DNA of 64,000 nucleotides from Paramacrobiotus metropolitanus (GCF_019649055.1 NW_026570317.1:434001-498000), one strand, 5' to 3'; shown: positions 46,139 to 58,540, counted from the first letter of the stretch. Notes: generated by a model from the letters alone, not told the origin. A program made the numbers and translations.

Positions 46139-49100
46139 TTGAGCTGGCTCAGCAGACGCAAGCCTACCGTCAGCACTGACGAACCTGATGAGAGGAAGGG
46201 CGCTTCCCAATCTCTGCGAGCTCGCGATGGCCCTGAATGCCTAAACCGTTCAACACCACGAAGACGTCCCGAAAACTTATTGCAACCATGGGAACATCTG
46301 CGGATAAACGAGCTACCATCGGTAAGAATAGAATCCGTGAGAATTATTTTGCAATAAAAAGTCAGTTATTACAACTGCGTAACAGGTATTCATTGACGGC
46401 TTGCACTTTGTCAGAAGACTTTCTTCAAGAATTTACATTAAGTCGGTAATAGAGCGTCTGTACTTTAATCACTTCAACGAATATACCTATTTCTGAGTAC
46501 CTGAGTTTGTATGAACAATTTTCAAAGTAGAGAATTGCAGGTTGCAGGCTTCAGAGGAGAAAATTGGAGTACGTTTTATAATTTTCGTGACGAACCTCCC
46601 AGTTTAATTCTACATTTTGCAGTTATCAAGTGCACAGTTATCAAATGCGCTGTGGACTAAGGAGACCAGGCAAGTGTCGATGACCCACAAAACCAACGGG
46701 CGACGTTATGAGGACCTGTTATATTTTACCTACGCAATTGTTGTACTCAAGCACGGTGCAGAACTGTTCGAACTTTTGGAGGGGCCCGTTGTTGACTACC
46801 TCACACAGGTGTGTACAGCATCAACTAATTTGATTTAAGCTTTATCTAAATTCTAAGACAAGTAGTTCTAAGGCAAAATTTGTCATTCGGAGTTGTGGAC
46901 TAAGGGAAACCATGCAATAATTCGCAAATTGACGCACGTTAGCTTAGCATAAGTTTAACGTGGAATGCAAGGTACCTCTGTACAAGCCGAGTTCACGGTA
47001 ACCCGAAAGCCGAAATGACTCAAATTATTGTTACGTAGTCTGGGCAGTATTAGCTACTTACGTGCGCAATGTCACCCGGTGAACGAATGCACATACCTAA
47101 AAGTGATGAAGAAGTGTTCTTTTACATGAACGTACTTGTGCTTGGTACTTAAACGTTACTGTTCATGAAAAGGATAATGAACCAGTGTTGATCGCGTTCT
47201 TTATTAAAACCTCAAATTTATTCACTCTGGCGCATGCAGCCAACCTGTTTATGTGATCAGGTTCGCAAAGATGTTACTCAGCCTTCCGAAGACGAGTTTC
47301 TTGCTGTTTTAAGTGCGACGTGGAACAATTTTAAAACAGGTTTATCCCTCATCAAACTTACTACGCTGTATATGGTAAGTTCAGTACGCTAGCCTAAATA
47401 AAAAACGTACTCGAGCCGTTTGCTACTGAATTCGTACAGGACAAAGTTTTTGTCGGACTTAATGACTTGGACAGCACCGAAAATTTGGGTATTCGGATTT
47501 TTCGAGATACTATCGTTTACCATGAAGGCGTCCGTGAAAGAGTGCGATTGGGTATGTTGGATAACCAACGACGAGTCGCGGTCGATACCGTTGCTCTGCG
47601 CAGTGTCTACGAAATGCTGATCGATCTCGGCAAAGGAACTGTTGACGTTTACCAGGAAATTTGCGAACACCCTTTTTTAGCGCATTATGCCCACCTTTTG
47701 GTAAGCATGAATATGTGACGCTCATTTGTGTTAATGGTGATAGAAAGTGACCTTTAGGGCAAAGTTAAACACTACTTGATGCAAAGCCAAATCACGGACA
47801 TTCTGCAGTCACCCGATCAGGTTTCACTCACCAACGTCCAGACTGCGTCACAGGAGATTGTCCTATTCGGCAGTACGTGCCGCTATAGCTACAACAACAG
47901 CGGTTATCGGGGAGCGGGTACATTTGGCGCAGTGTTTGCAGCAACTGCAACCATCGGCGCATCAGAAACACGTGTCGCTGTGAAAGTCATGCCGATGCAT
48001 AACGATGCAGACCTGGTTAATAACACTGAAAAGTGGAATACCTGGTGCCGACGGCTCCAAACAGTCTTGGAACTTGTCCACCCCCATGTTATAAAATACC
48101 ACGCGGTCAACGTAATCACGGCTAGCTGTGGTGCACGCATTGAAATTGTGATGGATTACTGTGGTAAGTGTTAGACGAGGACGATAGCCGCAGTTCAAAC
48201 GTTTTCGCCATTTGACAGTGTCTTAGAAATACTCAACTGCGTTTCCAGTCTCTTTGTTGCGCGCCTTCCTCAGCAGTAGCAGCTACCTTAAGTCAGCAGA
48301 TGAATAAAAAATTTCCTTTCATCAACATCCTTTGTCTATTACCCGCTTGCGTATTTGTCTCTGAAATCAGCTTCTACAGATATAATCAGGAACTTACTAT
48401 AGCTAGAAGGACTGTCGACTACGTCATCACTGTCGCATACAGAAAGCAGTGTCAAAGCACTGCTGTGCTAATGCTTTCCATAGCCCACAGACTTTGTTGA
48501 CCCTTTTAATAGATATTCTGAAGTTCCTTTCTCATCGAAAGCTTTCTGATATTTTTAAAAGATCATATTGAACATAGGAACCTTTATTTCGGGGGCTAAA
48601 GTAGAAGAGAAGAGAAATCGGCTGAGAAAACTGGCAAAAACCGTGAAAAACGCGCATCTGTCACCATGGCAGCCGCCCTCCCGTGTATGCGAGAGTGATG
48701 ACGTCAAACGGTTGGTTACCAGTACTCCTCACACTATAGTAAGTACTTGATATAATTTACAATATGTATTTATTTGTACAGCAAGAAATAATATTAATTT
48801 TTATATGACTGGTGGGAAATTTTTTTGGCGGCTGCTTCTTCTGTAAGCCCTTAGAAAAAGCTTTCGGACCAGAAAATCTGGGTATAACGGCAACTAAGCA
48901 AAACCTAAGAAACTTCTTCAATAATATCAACCAAAACGACTATTTCGATTTGCAGCTGGGGATCTTTCACTTTTATTATCGCGGCATTATCTTGCTGTGA
49001 GGAAGGATATGCTGTTGGACAATCCAACAGCCGTGCGTTATGCAACGGAAATCGCTGACGGATTGAACTTTCTGCATTTCAATAAACTCATACATGGAGA

Positions 49101-49620
49101 TTTGAAGCCTGCAAACATCCTGGTACGGTCCAGCGGGAGAAAATGCGAGATGCTGATTGGTGATCTGGATGACAGTGTGCAATTACGACGCTTCATGACT
49201 TTTTCTGACGAACTGTCTCATGTTCGCGGTACTGTCCGCTACATGGCTCCGGAGATTCTTAAGAAATTTATCGCACAAAAAGCAAGCGAATCCCCGGGAC
49301 GCAAGTCTGACATTTGGAGCTACGGCTGCGTGATACTGGATTTGGCAAATTGTGTTGCGAAGGTAGAGAAGAAGAGGCTATACAAAGAGTCTCAAATAAT
49401 CGAAGCCGGAAAAGAAGTATCAGACTTTCAGTTTATTCAGCTGATTGTCGAAGACGGCTTTGTTCCGTACCTTGATGGTTCTATTCCGGAAACTCTGCAT
49501 GAATGCATTCGGCGCTGCTTAGTCAGCGTAAAAGATGCTAGAAGTTCAGCTGCCGAAATACTGGAATTCTTGAAGGATGCAGAGCGTGCTGTGCAGCCGT
49601 CCTGTGGCCAGATTTTGTAA
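46139..49620 (+). CDS. Cullin-3-like N-terminal domain fused to protein kinase (intact copy)
   Basis: Exons: a tentative 46139-46321, then 46623-46808, 47261-47374, 47440-47700, 47758-48163, 48956-49620 (stop). From 46623 on, every border is GT/AG and every phase matches, giving 543 residues plus an unresolved N-terminus. The cullin part aligns with human cullin-3: NGRRYEDLLYFTY with VVLKHG (cullin-3 FEELYRNAYTMVLHKHG), then EDEFLAVLSATW, YMDKVFV and ENLGIRIFRDTIV (cullin-3 YNLGLIIFRDQVV). In cullin-3 this region binds BTB adaptors. The kinase part has GAGTFGAVF, VAVK, HGDLKPANIL (no Arg before Asp, so non-RD), IGDLDDS for DFG, YMAPE and PGRKSDIWSYGC, so catalysis is plausible; the style is STE/MAP3K-like. 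The cullin C-terminal half that binds Rbx1 and NEDD8 is absent. Likely role: a kinase recruited to BTB-bound clients, by inference only. Confidence 0.82.
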
Positions 49621-49854
49621 AAAACAGTAAACGTCGCTTGAAGTTTGGCATTGAGATATTAACCCATGATGGCAGAGAATATGATAGGTTCTTCATAAAG
49701 AGAAACCTTGGCTATGGCTATGGTCAATATTCAGTTAGGCATTTTCCATATTATCCGGCTTGAGCTTGTCATCCTAGAAAAACTGCGGGGCTGTTTTTTT
49801 GAAGGTGGTTTTATCTGACTTTGTAGCAACAATGTAAGAAAAAATGTTAACTTA

Positions 49855-50198
49855 CCGGAGCCGATTGATTTCTATCCAATACGTTCCGTGTAACGCAACG
49901 TGTAACGCAGGCAATTCAACATGTCCGTTTTCAAATGCCTTTCGTAATGTAAGATGCCGTGATATAAACTTCGGGCTTAATAACAATTTATTCCGGATTG
50001 ATAGGTAAGTAACCTGTGTTACGTATCGTCCTGCTAAAACCCGTGAAACGAAGAAATTGGCTGCCGTTACTTCCAGCTGTCCGGATGCGGCAGGGGCTAA
50101 CACTGCGTTGACCCTTATAAGGTCAATCTCGCGATGTCGATCATCATGAGGGCAGTGGCCAAGAAAAACAAAGGAACAACTAAGAAATCCAAGATGCT
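49855..50198 (-). CDS. Unidentified exon, possible signal anchor
   Basis: About 115 codons are open, ending at a strong donor CG/GTAAGT at 49855. The start has a hydrophobic run (LGFLSCSFVFLG), then polar sequence (RVLAGRYVTQVTYLSIRNK, ENGHVELPALHVAL). No ATG was fixed and no partner exon found. Downstream on this strand lies antisense to the intact cullin-kinase gene. I do not recognise the family. Confidence 0.35.
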
Positions 50199-50952
50199 TA
50201 AATTAACTACATCGGCACAGCAAAACGCATACGGGTCGATATCGTGACTGTTCGACTCGTTGACGACCGACGAGTATCTACTTTCTACCGACGGAATGGC
50301 GGGTCACTGCGGCAAAAAAAGGGTAGTGTTAGATACCGATGCATTCATGCACCTTCGTTGTGGTATACTCACACCACATGTAACTCGTGACGTCAAATCC
50401 ACAGGAGCCGCATAAATTACGGATTTTTTATTGTAGCCAAACACTTATTTACAGAATTAACAAATTAAAGCAGACCGGGGGCAACCGCTGACTTTGCAAA
50501 AGTCATACGGCACGAAACACAACTAAAGCGAAATAACTGTGTAGTGTGTACCAGGCAGGAAATGGTTGCAGGTTTGTGTGGTAGTAGGGAAAGGTATAAT
50601 ATACGTATATTGCATATGTATCTAATACGGTACCCTAAGGGCCCAATGAACTGCTCAAATTTGTTTGTTTTTTCAAGTTGGCAGGAATTCATAGCAAACT
50701 ACGTCATTTGGTCACAGAACTAATAAAGTCGCACTACTAAAATTTCTATGTTACAATATGGAGTAAGTAACGAGCTAAAGGTAAATGCGGCTAAGTTTTA
50801 TGATTCCGGTATCGCTACCTGCTTGATGTTCAGTTACTGTGTAACTAGTTGGTTTCACCACTGTTAGTACCTTCAAGTTGATATGTGCAACATTTTTCAA
50901 TCACTACACCACCATGCACAGATACTTCCTCAATTAAAAGTTAAACCTGTCT

Positions 50953-53900
50953 CTAACACGCTTTAATCCCTGGGCTCATCGGGGATCCCAGAGGACAGTT
51001 GTAAGACGCCCCGAAATCTGGGCTGTTTATGTACGGTCCCATTACACGAAATCGAAACGGTGAGTGAGTTTCGTCGACTAATCCTGGTGGACGGATGCAC
51101 CATGCCTGAAAAACATGGTTGCGCAATTTTCTAACCAGTTTTCTAATTTTCTAACAAATACCACCTGAGCTCCAGTTAACCAGAACAGCTGCTTCTCATC
51201 CATGGTTTCTAACCCGGGTAGCGTTATGCGGTATCCAGTGCGACGCATAAAATTACGAAAAGCCTGCAGAAGTATCATTCTTTGTGCATTTTGTGACGAG
51301 AATTTAAATTCTTCAAATTACTAACCAAAAAAGCAGCCTGGAATCCGCCGTTGTCGGCAGTGTTCTCGATGAGAGTTTGCCGTCCATCGACACTGACGTT
51401 CTTCGTGCTAATACTGTTGTAGAAATCCACCAAAGTGTAGTTTCTCGCGTTATAATTGTTCTGCGTCGTATCGGTCCACCACTTAAGAGGTTTGCCGTCG
51501 TTCCCAAGTTCTTTCACTATGCACAAAATTTTTAATTATTAACCCACTAGAACAGAACAGTATTTCTCTTTTAAGAAATCGAAACATGCCTTCGATATCG
51601 ATAATATGGGTGAATTCGTGGCCAATGAGAAAACCCATGCGAGCGTAGTCCAAAATGTCCATGTCGCTTGCGTAAAACATTGGTGTCTGTACTACGGCCG
51701 CCGGAATAACTGCAACGCCGACAAAATTATGGTCTCATCTAATTATCAAATGCTTGTCACTTAACTTTCGACGCACTCAGCAGAAACGAATAATATTAAA
51801 TGAGAAGTACGAAACGAAATGAGAAGTAGAAATTTAAAGGTAAAAATATTGTTCAGAAGCACTATAGTAACTGATAACAAATTAATGCGACAAATCTGTC
51901 AACAGCTTTCTAAGCCTACTTCTTACGACCGAAGGTAACCGTATACATAAAGAATAAGGATTCCAAAAATAACGCTGGGAATTAACGAGCTAGCAACATA
52001 CCAATATAACGGTTTTGAGTGTAGGTTTCGAGGGTTACCAAGGTCCTATCGGCCGGAAAGAACGGATCGTTGCGGGCGTTTGTGCGAGAGAGTCTTTGCA
52101 GGTTGATCCAGCTGTTGCTTTGACCGATGGTGCGCAGTGTGTCGAAGAATGACATTTCCACTTGAATCTGCAAACATAATGGCATTCGCTTCAGTGCATT
52201 TCATGGTAATTGTACTTGTAGACACTGCATACAGTGAAATTACGTGCCGGTGTACTTCATACGAATTTGAAACGATTTTTTTCACTCTATTTATCAGTAA
52301 CTGTGTCCACACTTTAGAGCTTGTCTCAAAAGAAAACCTTTCTTGCCCCATCCTGTTTTACTTTATTGTACAACTCCCGCTTTTAAAATTTCTTTTTCTA
52401 TGAAAGGCGATGCGCCATGGTTGACTAGCCCTTGTGTAGTAGTTATCCAAGAGCGTCCAATTCTCCACCAACTCCTCGGGAAAACCAACGTTCAGTAGTG
52501 TATCATTCAGCCTGTCCATGGCCGCTTCCTTCGTTGTCTGGTCCATCCAGGGCGTCTTGAGAAGGACTGCATCGCGAACTGCGTTGGCAATTTCAGATGC
52601 CAGCACTTTTGCCTGAAAATATGTAGTCGCTATTGTTTTTAATCGTTTTTATTGGGTTTTATGTATTTTTGCATGCAGTAGTTCTTGAGGTTTTCTGTTT
52701 CGTGATTAAATTCTGTTCTCAAGACCCCCTTTTGGGGTCGACCAACTTCGCCTTTGCCGTTTCAGTTTGCCGTTTTCAACTTTACCTATGCCGGCGGAAA
52801 AGCCGTTGGCATTCTAATTTGCCGTTTCAAAACGTTTTTCTTTATACGTTTATATGTATTAATATAACGCCTTCGTATGGAGAAGACATATGTGGGATTC
52901 CCACAATGGGAAGACTAAGTCACTAAAGTAAAAAGTATAAAGAAAAAACAGCACAAGAGAAGTTCGAAAATGGCAACGTGTTAACAGTAATTCGTTCTCC
53001 AAACGGAAAAGGCTTTTAAATACGGCGTTTTGAAACGGCAAATTAGAATGTCAACGGCTTTTCCGCCGGCAAAGGAAAAGGTAAAGTTGAAAACGGCAAA
53101 CTGAAACGGCAAAGGGAAATAGACGGTAAAGGCGAAGTTGGCCGACCCACCTTTTGAACCGCTTTCTTTGGTATATATGTCTTAAAGAACATTCCCGATA
53201 CGGTCAACGGCATGGCCGCTTTAACCAGCCCCACGCAGATGTCCGTTACTCGATATATAAGGTGGTAGTGATTGACGGCGGTCCACCACAACCAATCAGC
53301 CAGTGTCGTCAGTCCCGCATCCCCGTCGCCTTCCAGCTGAGCCATCGTCTGATCTAGATTGAGGAGGTATTCAAACTGATCAGGAACCGCAAGCTGCGTA
53401 GCGGTTGTGGCTTGATAGTTTATCGAAGAAGCTTTAAGCATCGCGTTAAACAGGTGCAAAAAGCTTGATAGAAACTGCGAGCGGAATGGTGGTCTAGAAA
53501 GATCACCGAAGGTTAGGCGCTCTCGATAATACACCGGTCCTGTTGGCCCCTAAAAATTATTGATTTTAAAAATTACGAGAAAACAAAAACTAAGAAGGAA
53601 AGAATGAATTTAAGTAAATCGGCAACCAAAACAATCGAAAGGTGGAAAATAAAAGACTAAATATAACTGAGTGAAAACAAAAACTCTCGTAAAATAAAAT
53701 AAACTTTAGTGCAGAAATGCGATAACAAACCGAAATTAAACATTTAGAAAATATTTTAACACGAGTATATTTTGAAAATGTTCCTTCAGAGGAAATAAAT
53801 AACTGCCTTCCAGACAAGGACGCTAACAGTACATGCCTAAAAGACCTCGGATGAATAGAATTTATAGAGAGATATCATTCTGGAACGCAGCTGTCACCTT

Positions 53901-55378
53901 CGCCAACATAAAGTCCAACAGAAGGGCTTGCTCGAATCGGTTTTTAACAGTAGACCACAGGAAACTTGCATTGGCTGCTTTCAGTAAACGCTGTACGACC
54001 GGCGCCCATTTGTACAATAATTCCGCAAATGCAAAGGGAGCAAGGCGCTTGTTATTGGGGTTGACCAGTGTATCTAATTCCCACCGCTTGAAAAGGCGAC
54101 CAGGCATCATGAAGTGCAGGATATTTTCCTCGATAGAAAATTCGTTTGTTTGTACGGACAGACCGCTGAAGGTCGAAATGCCGTTTTGGTGCAGACGCAC
54201 TAGAGCTTCTTCCAGATGAAAAGCGGACACATTACGAGGGTCTTTTAATAGGGACCATCCACCTAACAAGTCTTCAATAGTGCGCAAAAGATTGCCGTCG
54301 TCGAATGGCCGCTCTGTTGACAATAGCAGACAAAATTATATAGACATTCATTGGTCTTCTCATCAGAAAGTTGTTTCTCGAAGCATGTGTAAATCATTAT
54401 TATGTTACTGTTTCTTATTTAATGCTGGGCTAATGGCAATGCAGAAGACATGGAAGCACATGTTGCAACTAGCACAAGTTACTGTCAGGTTTAAGAAAAA
54501 AGGTTAGTTTAAAGTAAACTTCTGTTGCAGTAAACTTCTTCTGGTGCAATTCTGTTGCAGTTTAGATACGTCGTATGTTGTAAGTGGACGACCACAATTC
54601 ACATAAGCTGCATCTGCAACTGATCCCTCTTGCCCTTTGACCTTTACTAAATTATATGCACCTTACGCCGTACGAACGCGCTTTCGAATGCAGGTGTACT
54701 AAAAGGTTACTTTGAATACCGTTCGTCTGGTTTATGCACTGGTTGTATATGCCAGTTGCCTTTTTTTCGGTGGGATTGGTATAATTTCCACTGGCGAGCA
54801 TTTCTAAATAAAGCCAACAACAACAATCACGCAAAATGCAAAAATAAGTACCACAGAATGAGTCAAAATACAGAAAGCGAAAAAATTCTAGCATTGAGGG
54901 TTTGTGAACATCAGGCACGTTGTCGTTCATACCTTGAATTTGTTTGGAGATTTTGGGAATGAGCACGTTGTGCACCAGACCGTGGGTGCTATTCCAGCGG
55001 TTGCATGAGTAAGCGAAGAAATCCACGCACGGGTCGATGGTTTCATCCATACTGGAGACGATTTCACGGGCTAGAAAGAACACAAACGATTGGCTGAAAG
55101 CCTGCCTTAAATAGTCGTAGTGTCTGACAGCGACAGCAGTCGAGATAGAAATTCCAATGGAAACTCAGTGCAAACCACAGCAATGCAGGAAACTGCTCCC
55201 GAGCCTTGCTTTCCAAAATAACAGCGTTTCTTTTTCCCGTTTTCAAGTTACAGCTTTTATACGTACCAATAAGCTGGCAGAGATCCGACGTGCAAACTGT
55301 GGATGACGGCTGTCTCTTGGTTGCTTTTACTGCAGCAGCCGCAACGACCAGAATTTTAACCGCGTCCAACAATAACAT
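50953..55378 (-). CDS. Secreted M13 (neprilysin-like) zinc metallopeptidase, eleven exons
   Basis: Exons: 55378-55267, 55070-54933, 54803-54720, 54313-53898, 53549-53151, 52612 to about 52400, 52167-52002, 51733-51590, 51516-51326, 51263-51165, 51105-50953. Phases match throughout, except that the 3' border of exon 6 is unresolved. Exon 1 is a signal peptide plus CTSDLC; exon 2 has SSMDETIDPCVDFFAYSCN, the usual M13 opening. The zinc site GHEFTH is in exon 8, the third ligand in ENTADNGG (exon 9), LPGLETMDEKQLFWL in exon 10, and THSPFRFRV plus a C-terminal Cys in exon 11. These residues predict an active extracellular peptidase of small peptides. There is no transmembrane anchor, so it is a soluble type. 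The intron after exon 8 has a GC donor (GAAG/GCATGT). A paralogue starts at 62767 on the other strand. Confidence 0.92.
52735..53149. mobile_element. 415-bp inverted-repeat element at an M13 splice donor
   Basis: Long imperfect arms start GGGTCGACCAACTTCGCC (left) and end with the complement (right, to 53149). The 7-base CCTTTTG flanks both ends (52728-52734, 53150-53156). The right end of the element supplies the T of the GT donor of M13 exon 5, while the G and the exon end lie in the target duplication. Non-coding; superfamily not assigned. Confidence 0.7.
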
Positions 55379-55954
55379 TGCGCGCGTTTTTCGTCTGTCA
55401 GTTAAAAAGCATCTATAACAAACTGATATTAGTTTCTCTGTCAGAGAAGCATCCAAAAATAACAGAAACGAAGTAATTTGTGTATAATGAGAACAACTGT
55501 CTAGTAAACGTCCACCGCAATTTAAAAAAACCATCACCTTCCCCAGACGGATTCTTCGGTTAATATGATGGTCTGACTGGAAAAATTGAGACTTCAAAAG
55601 CATTTGTTTGCAGCCTTAAGGGATAATTGTTCTGATGACTAAAGTACTGAAACAGTATTTGTCTAATTAAACGCGCCGTTCGTAGCATATATGGCTAGCG
55701 GCAAATCCGGGAAATCAGAATGGTTGATTTATACACTTAAGTAATTCGGCAAACCATTACCAGTGATAATTTAGCACGGGACAGACAGCATTAACGTGAT
55801 ATCGTGTGGATTAAGGAAGCAGATGTACTAATTTATTGGTAGAGCGGATTAGATCGGAATTGTTATAATTTTACGACGACTCATTAAGCGTCAATGCTAT
55901 CCCACGGTATAACACCGCCGCCCATATCACAGCACGTCTGCGGACATGATGTGT
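55379..55954. other. 5' flank of the M13 gene, no gene seen
   Basis: Intergenic DNA upstream of the signal-peptide exon, presumably holding its promoter. No clear TATA box. Confidence 0.3.
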
Positions 55955-58540
55955 GCGCATGTAGCCGGCAGGAAGGTTGACGGGTTGATGGTTGATGTTC
56001 AATGAAGGTCATCAACCTTTTTCTAAAGGTCATCAACCTTTCCATCAACCTTTCCGTCAACCTTTCTCGAAAGGTCATCAACCTTTCTGTACGGCAAATT
56101 TTCATGCAGAGACGGCACAGCACAGAACAGTGCAAGCAAGAAACACAGCTCCAAACCCGGCCAAGAACCTTCCACAACGCAAGTAAGATGGATGGTGGAT
56201 GATCATGAAATCGCCTCCACCTTCCTGCAGGAGCCAGGAAGAATTGTGTCCACTTTGCTGCCAAATCATTATCGCTTTAAACTAATCTAAATTAAACTGA
56301 TCTAAAATTAACGCCATTGTGAGCATTCAGACCCATTGTAAGATCAATGCATTCCGCAAATGCTCCGGCTGAAAGGTGGACGAAGATATGTCTGCCGCTC
56401 TACCTGTACAATTTATACTGACTAATTTGCTTCTAGTAAATAATTTGCTTCTCGCACCTGTCGATGGTTGACTTTCAATTAAAATTTACGAAATAAATAG
56501 TTCGTTCACTGGGATATAAAAAAACGACCAAGATGGCGCATAAGCTGTACAGATTGAGCGATAGACAGTAAGACATATCTGCGTCCACCTTTCTACCAGA
56601 GCAGTGACGGCATGCTCTGATCTCACAATGGGTCTGCATGCACATAATGGCGTTATTGTTAGATCAGTTAAAGCCGACCATGGACTGGGAGAAGGATGAC
56701 CGCGCTCCGGCAGATTGGTGGATGCGATTTCATTGTAAGTCCACCCTCTTAAAGTCCACCTTCGTGCCGGTTACGGATGTTCAATGAAAGTCATCAACCA
56801 TTCCGCAAAGGTCATCAACCTTTCTCCAAAGGTCATCAACCTTTCTCCAAAGGTCATCAACCTTTCTCCAAAGGTCATCAACCTTTCTCTAAAGGTCCTC
56901 AACCTTTCCGTCAACCTTTCTCGTAAGGTCATCACCTTTCCACCGGCGGTATCCACTGATCTGCTTCGAAGCCAGGATGTACAAAAGCTTTAATTCTGCG
57001 TAACCGAGTGATTTGTATTTTGTATCGCACTAAGCCCACGTGTTCGATTGCGTAAGTCGGTCTAACACTGGCACACAACGCGCAGAGCGTAGTCCCAGGA
57101 CCCGTTAACGGTCCTGCAAAAAGTTAAATATGGAAGATCTTGTCATTTTTCATTAATTTCTCTGTGCGGTGTAAAAATTTCAGTGGGTCAATATACGATT
57201 AATTGGTTGGAAGTTACTCATCCTTAACCCAAAATTTTAATTAAAAAACTAGCAAAAAACGGTTTGCCTTGTTAAACGACAAAGTGCAAAAAGCGAACGG
57301 TAGCATCCACCTTTCTGCCAAACCGGTGGCGGCATCCACTCATTAAACTTTTGCGCTATTGCAAACATTTTCTGTCACAGTTGCTTCCATCGCTATCGCT
57401 TATCAGCATATCGCTTATATATAATCAAACATTCAGACGCAAGGCACAAACATAGTCGATGTCTTACCGAGTGCGAAATAGTTGTGACGCACAATGAATT
57501 ACAACACAATGAGCACAATAACATCAAAGGACACCGCCGGCAGAAAGGTGGATGACCTTTACGGAAAGGTTGATCACCTTTACAGAAAGGTTGATGACCT
57601 TTACAGAAAGGTTGATGACCTTTACAGAAAGGTTGACGACCTTTACTGAAAGGTTGATGACCTTTGCAGAAAGGTTGATGGCGTTTAGAGAAAGATTGAT
57701 GACCTTTCTAAAAAAGTTTATGACTTTGCTGAATGGTTGATGATCTTTAAAGTAAGGATTATGGCTTTCGACAGACAGGTGGACTACCATAACAACCCCC
57801 AGTAAAACTAGGAGTGCAATGACGCCATTTGCATGCAGAACGCGGTGCTGTTCATAATGTTCTTGTCCTAAAGCACAAAGGTTCGGAAACTGGTTACAGA
57901 TAAAGTGCACAAATAGCGCGAACGTGACAACCAAAGAAAGCCATCTGCGCCTTTCGTCTTAAGTCTGAAGTGTTGCGCTCCTATGTGGCACCCATCGGTG
58001 CATTTTTCCAGTAAGTGTAACTGAGAATTTAGCAAAAGACAGTCCCTGCAGTAAGGTTTCGGCTACTCTGAACGCATAATTATAGGGCGCAAAGTGATAG
58101 CATATGGCCGCAATGTCTCCAAATGCAATTTTTAAATCAGTGGATACCGAAAAAAAAATGCTAAGAAACAAAAAGTTAATGTTAAGAGAGCTTACACACA
58201 CATACAGTGCGCAAGAGTGAGCAGAACGATAAATGTGTTGGGCAGCTAGGAGGATCGGCAAAAACGTGAAAAAGCTCATGCAGAAGTCTGATGACCTTTA
58301 GAAAAGGTAAATCAGAAAGGTGGATGACCTTTAGAAAAGGTTGATCCGAAAGGTTGATGACCTTTAGAAAAGGTTGTCAGAAAGGTTGATGACCTTTAGA
58401 GAAAGGTTGATCAGAAAGGTTGATGACCTTTAGAGAAAGGTTGATCAGAAAGGTTGATGACCTTTAGAGAAAGGTTGATGACCTTCATTGAGCGTCAACC
58501 ATCATTCCGTCAACCTTCCTGCCGGCTACATGCGCAAAAC
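55955..58540. repeat. Inverted-repeat region built of AAGGTCATCAACCTTT tandem units
   Basis: Blocks of 20-25-base tandem units of the GTCATCAACCTTTC type lie at about 55990-56095 and 56785-56940. The complementary GAAAGGTTGATGACC orientation lies at about 57540-57740 and 58270-58500. The outer ends carry the same sequence in opposite orientation (GTAGCCGGCAGGAAGGTTGACGG near 55961; its complement near 58506-58530), so the whole 2.6 kb can fold back. Smaller inverted pairs lie inside (for example 56377-56400 with 56570-56595). A solo end, GTAGCCGGCAGGAAGGTTTAC, occurs near 61986. Every frame here is a product of the repeats. Confidence 0.7.

Noticed and set aside
56771-58481. Frames encoding repeated MTFRERL or KVINLS-type peptides
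   Set aside because: They are translations of the 20-25-base tandem repeats, open on both strands at once, so they reflect repeat length and not a protein.
55990-58500. CRISPR-like appearance of short direct repeats
   Set aside because: Units abut with no unique spacers, the genome is eukaryotic, and blocks occur in both orientations.
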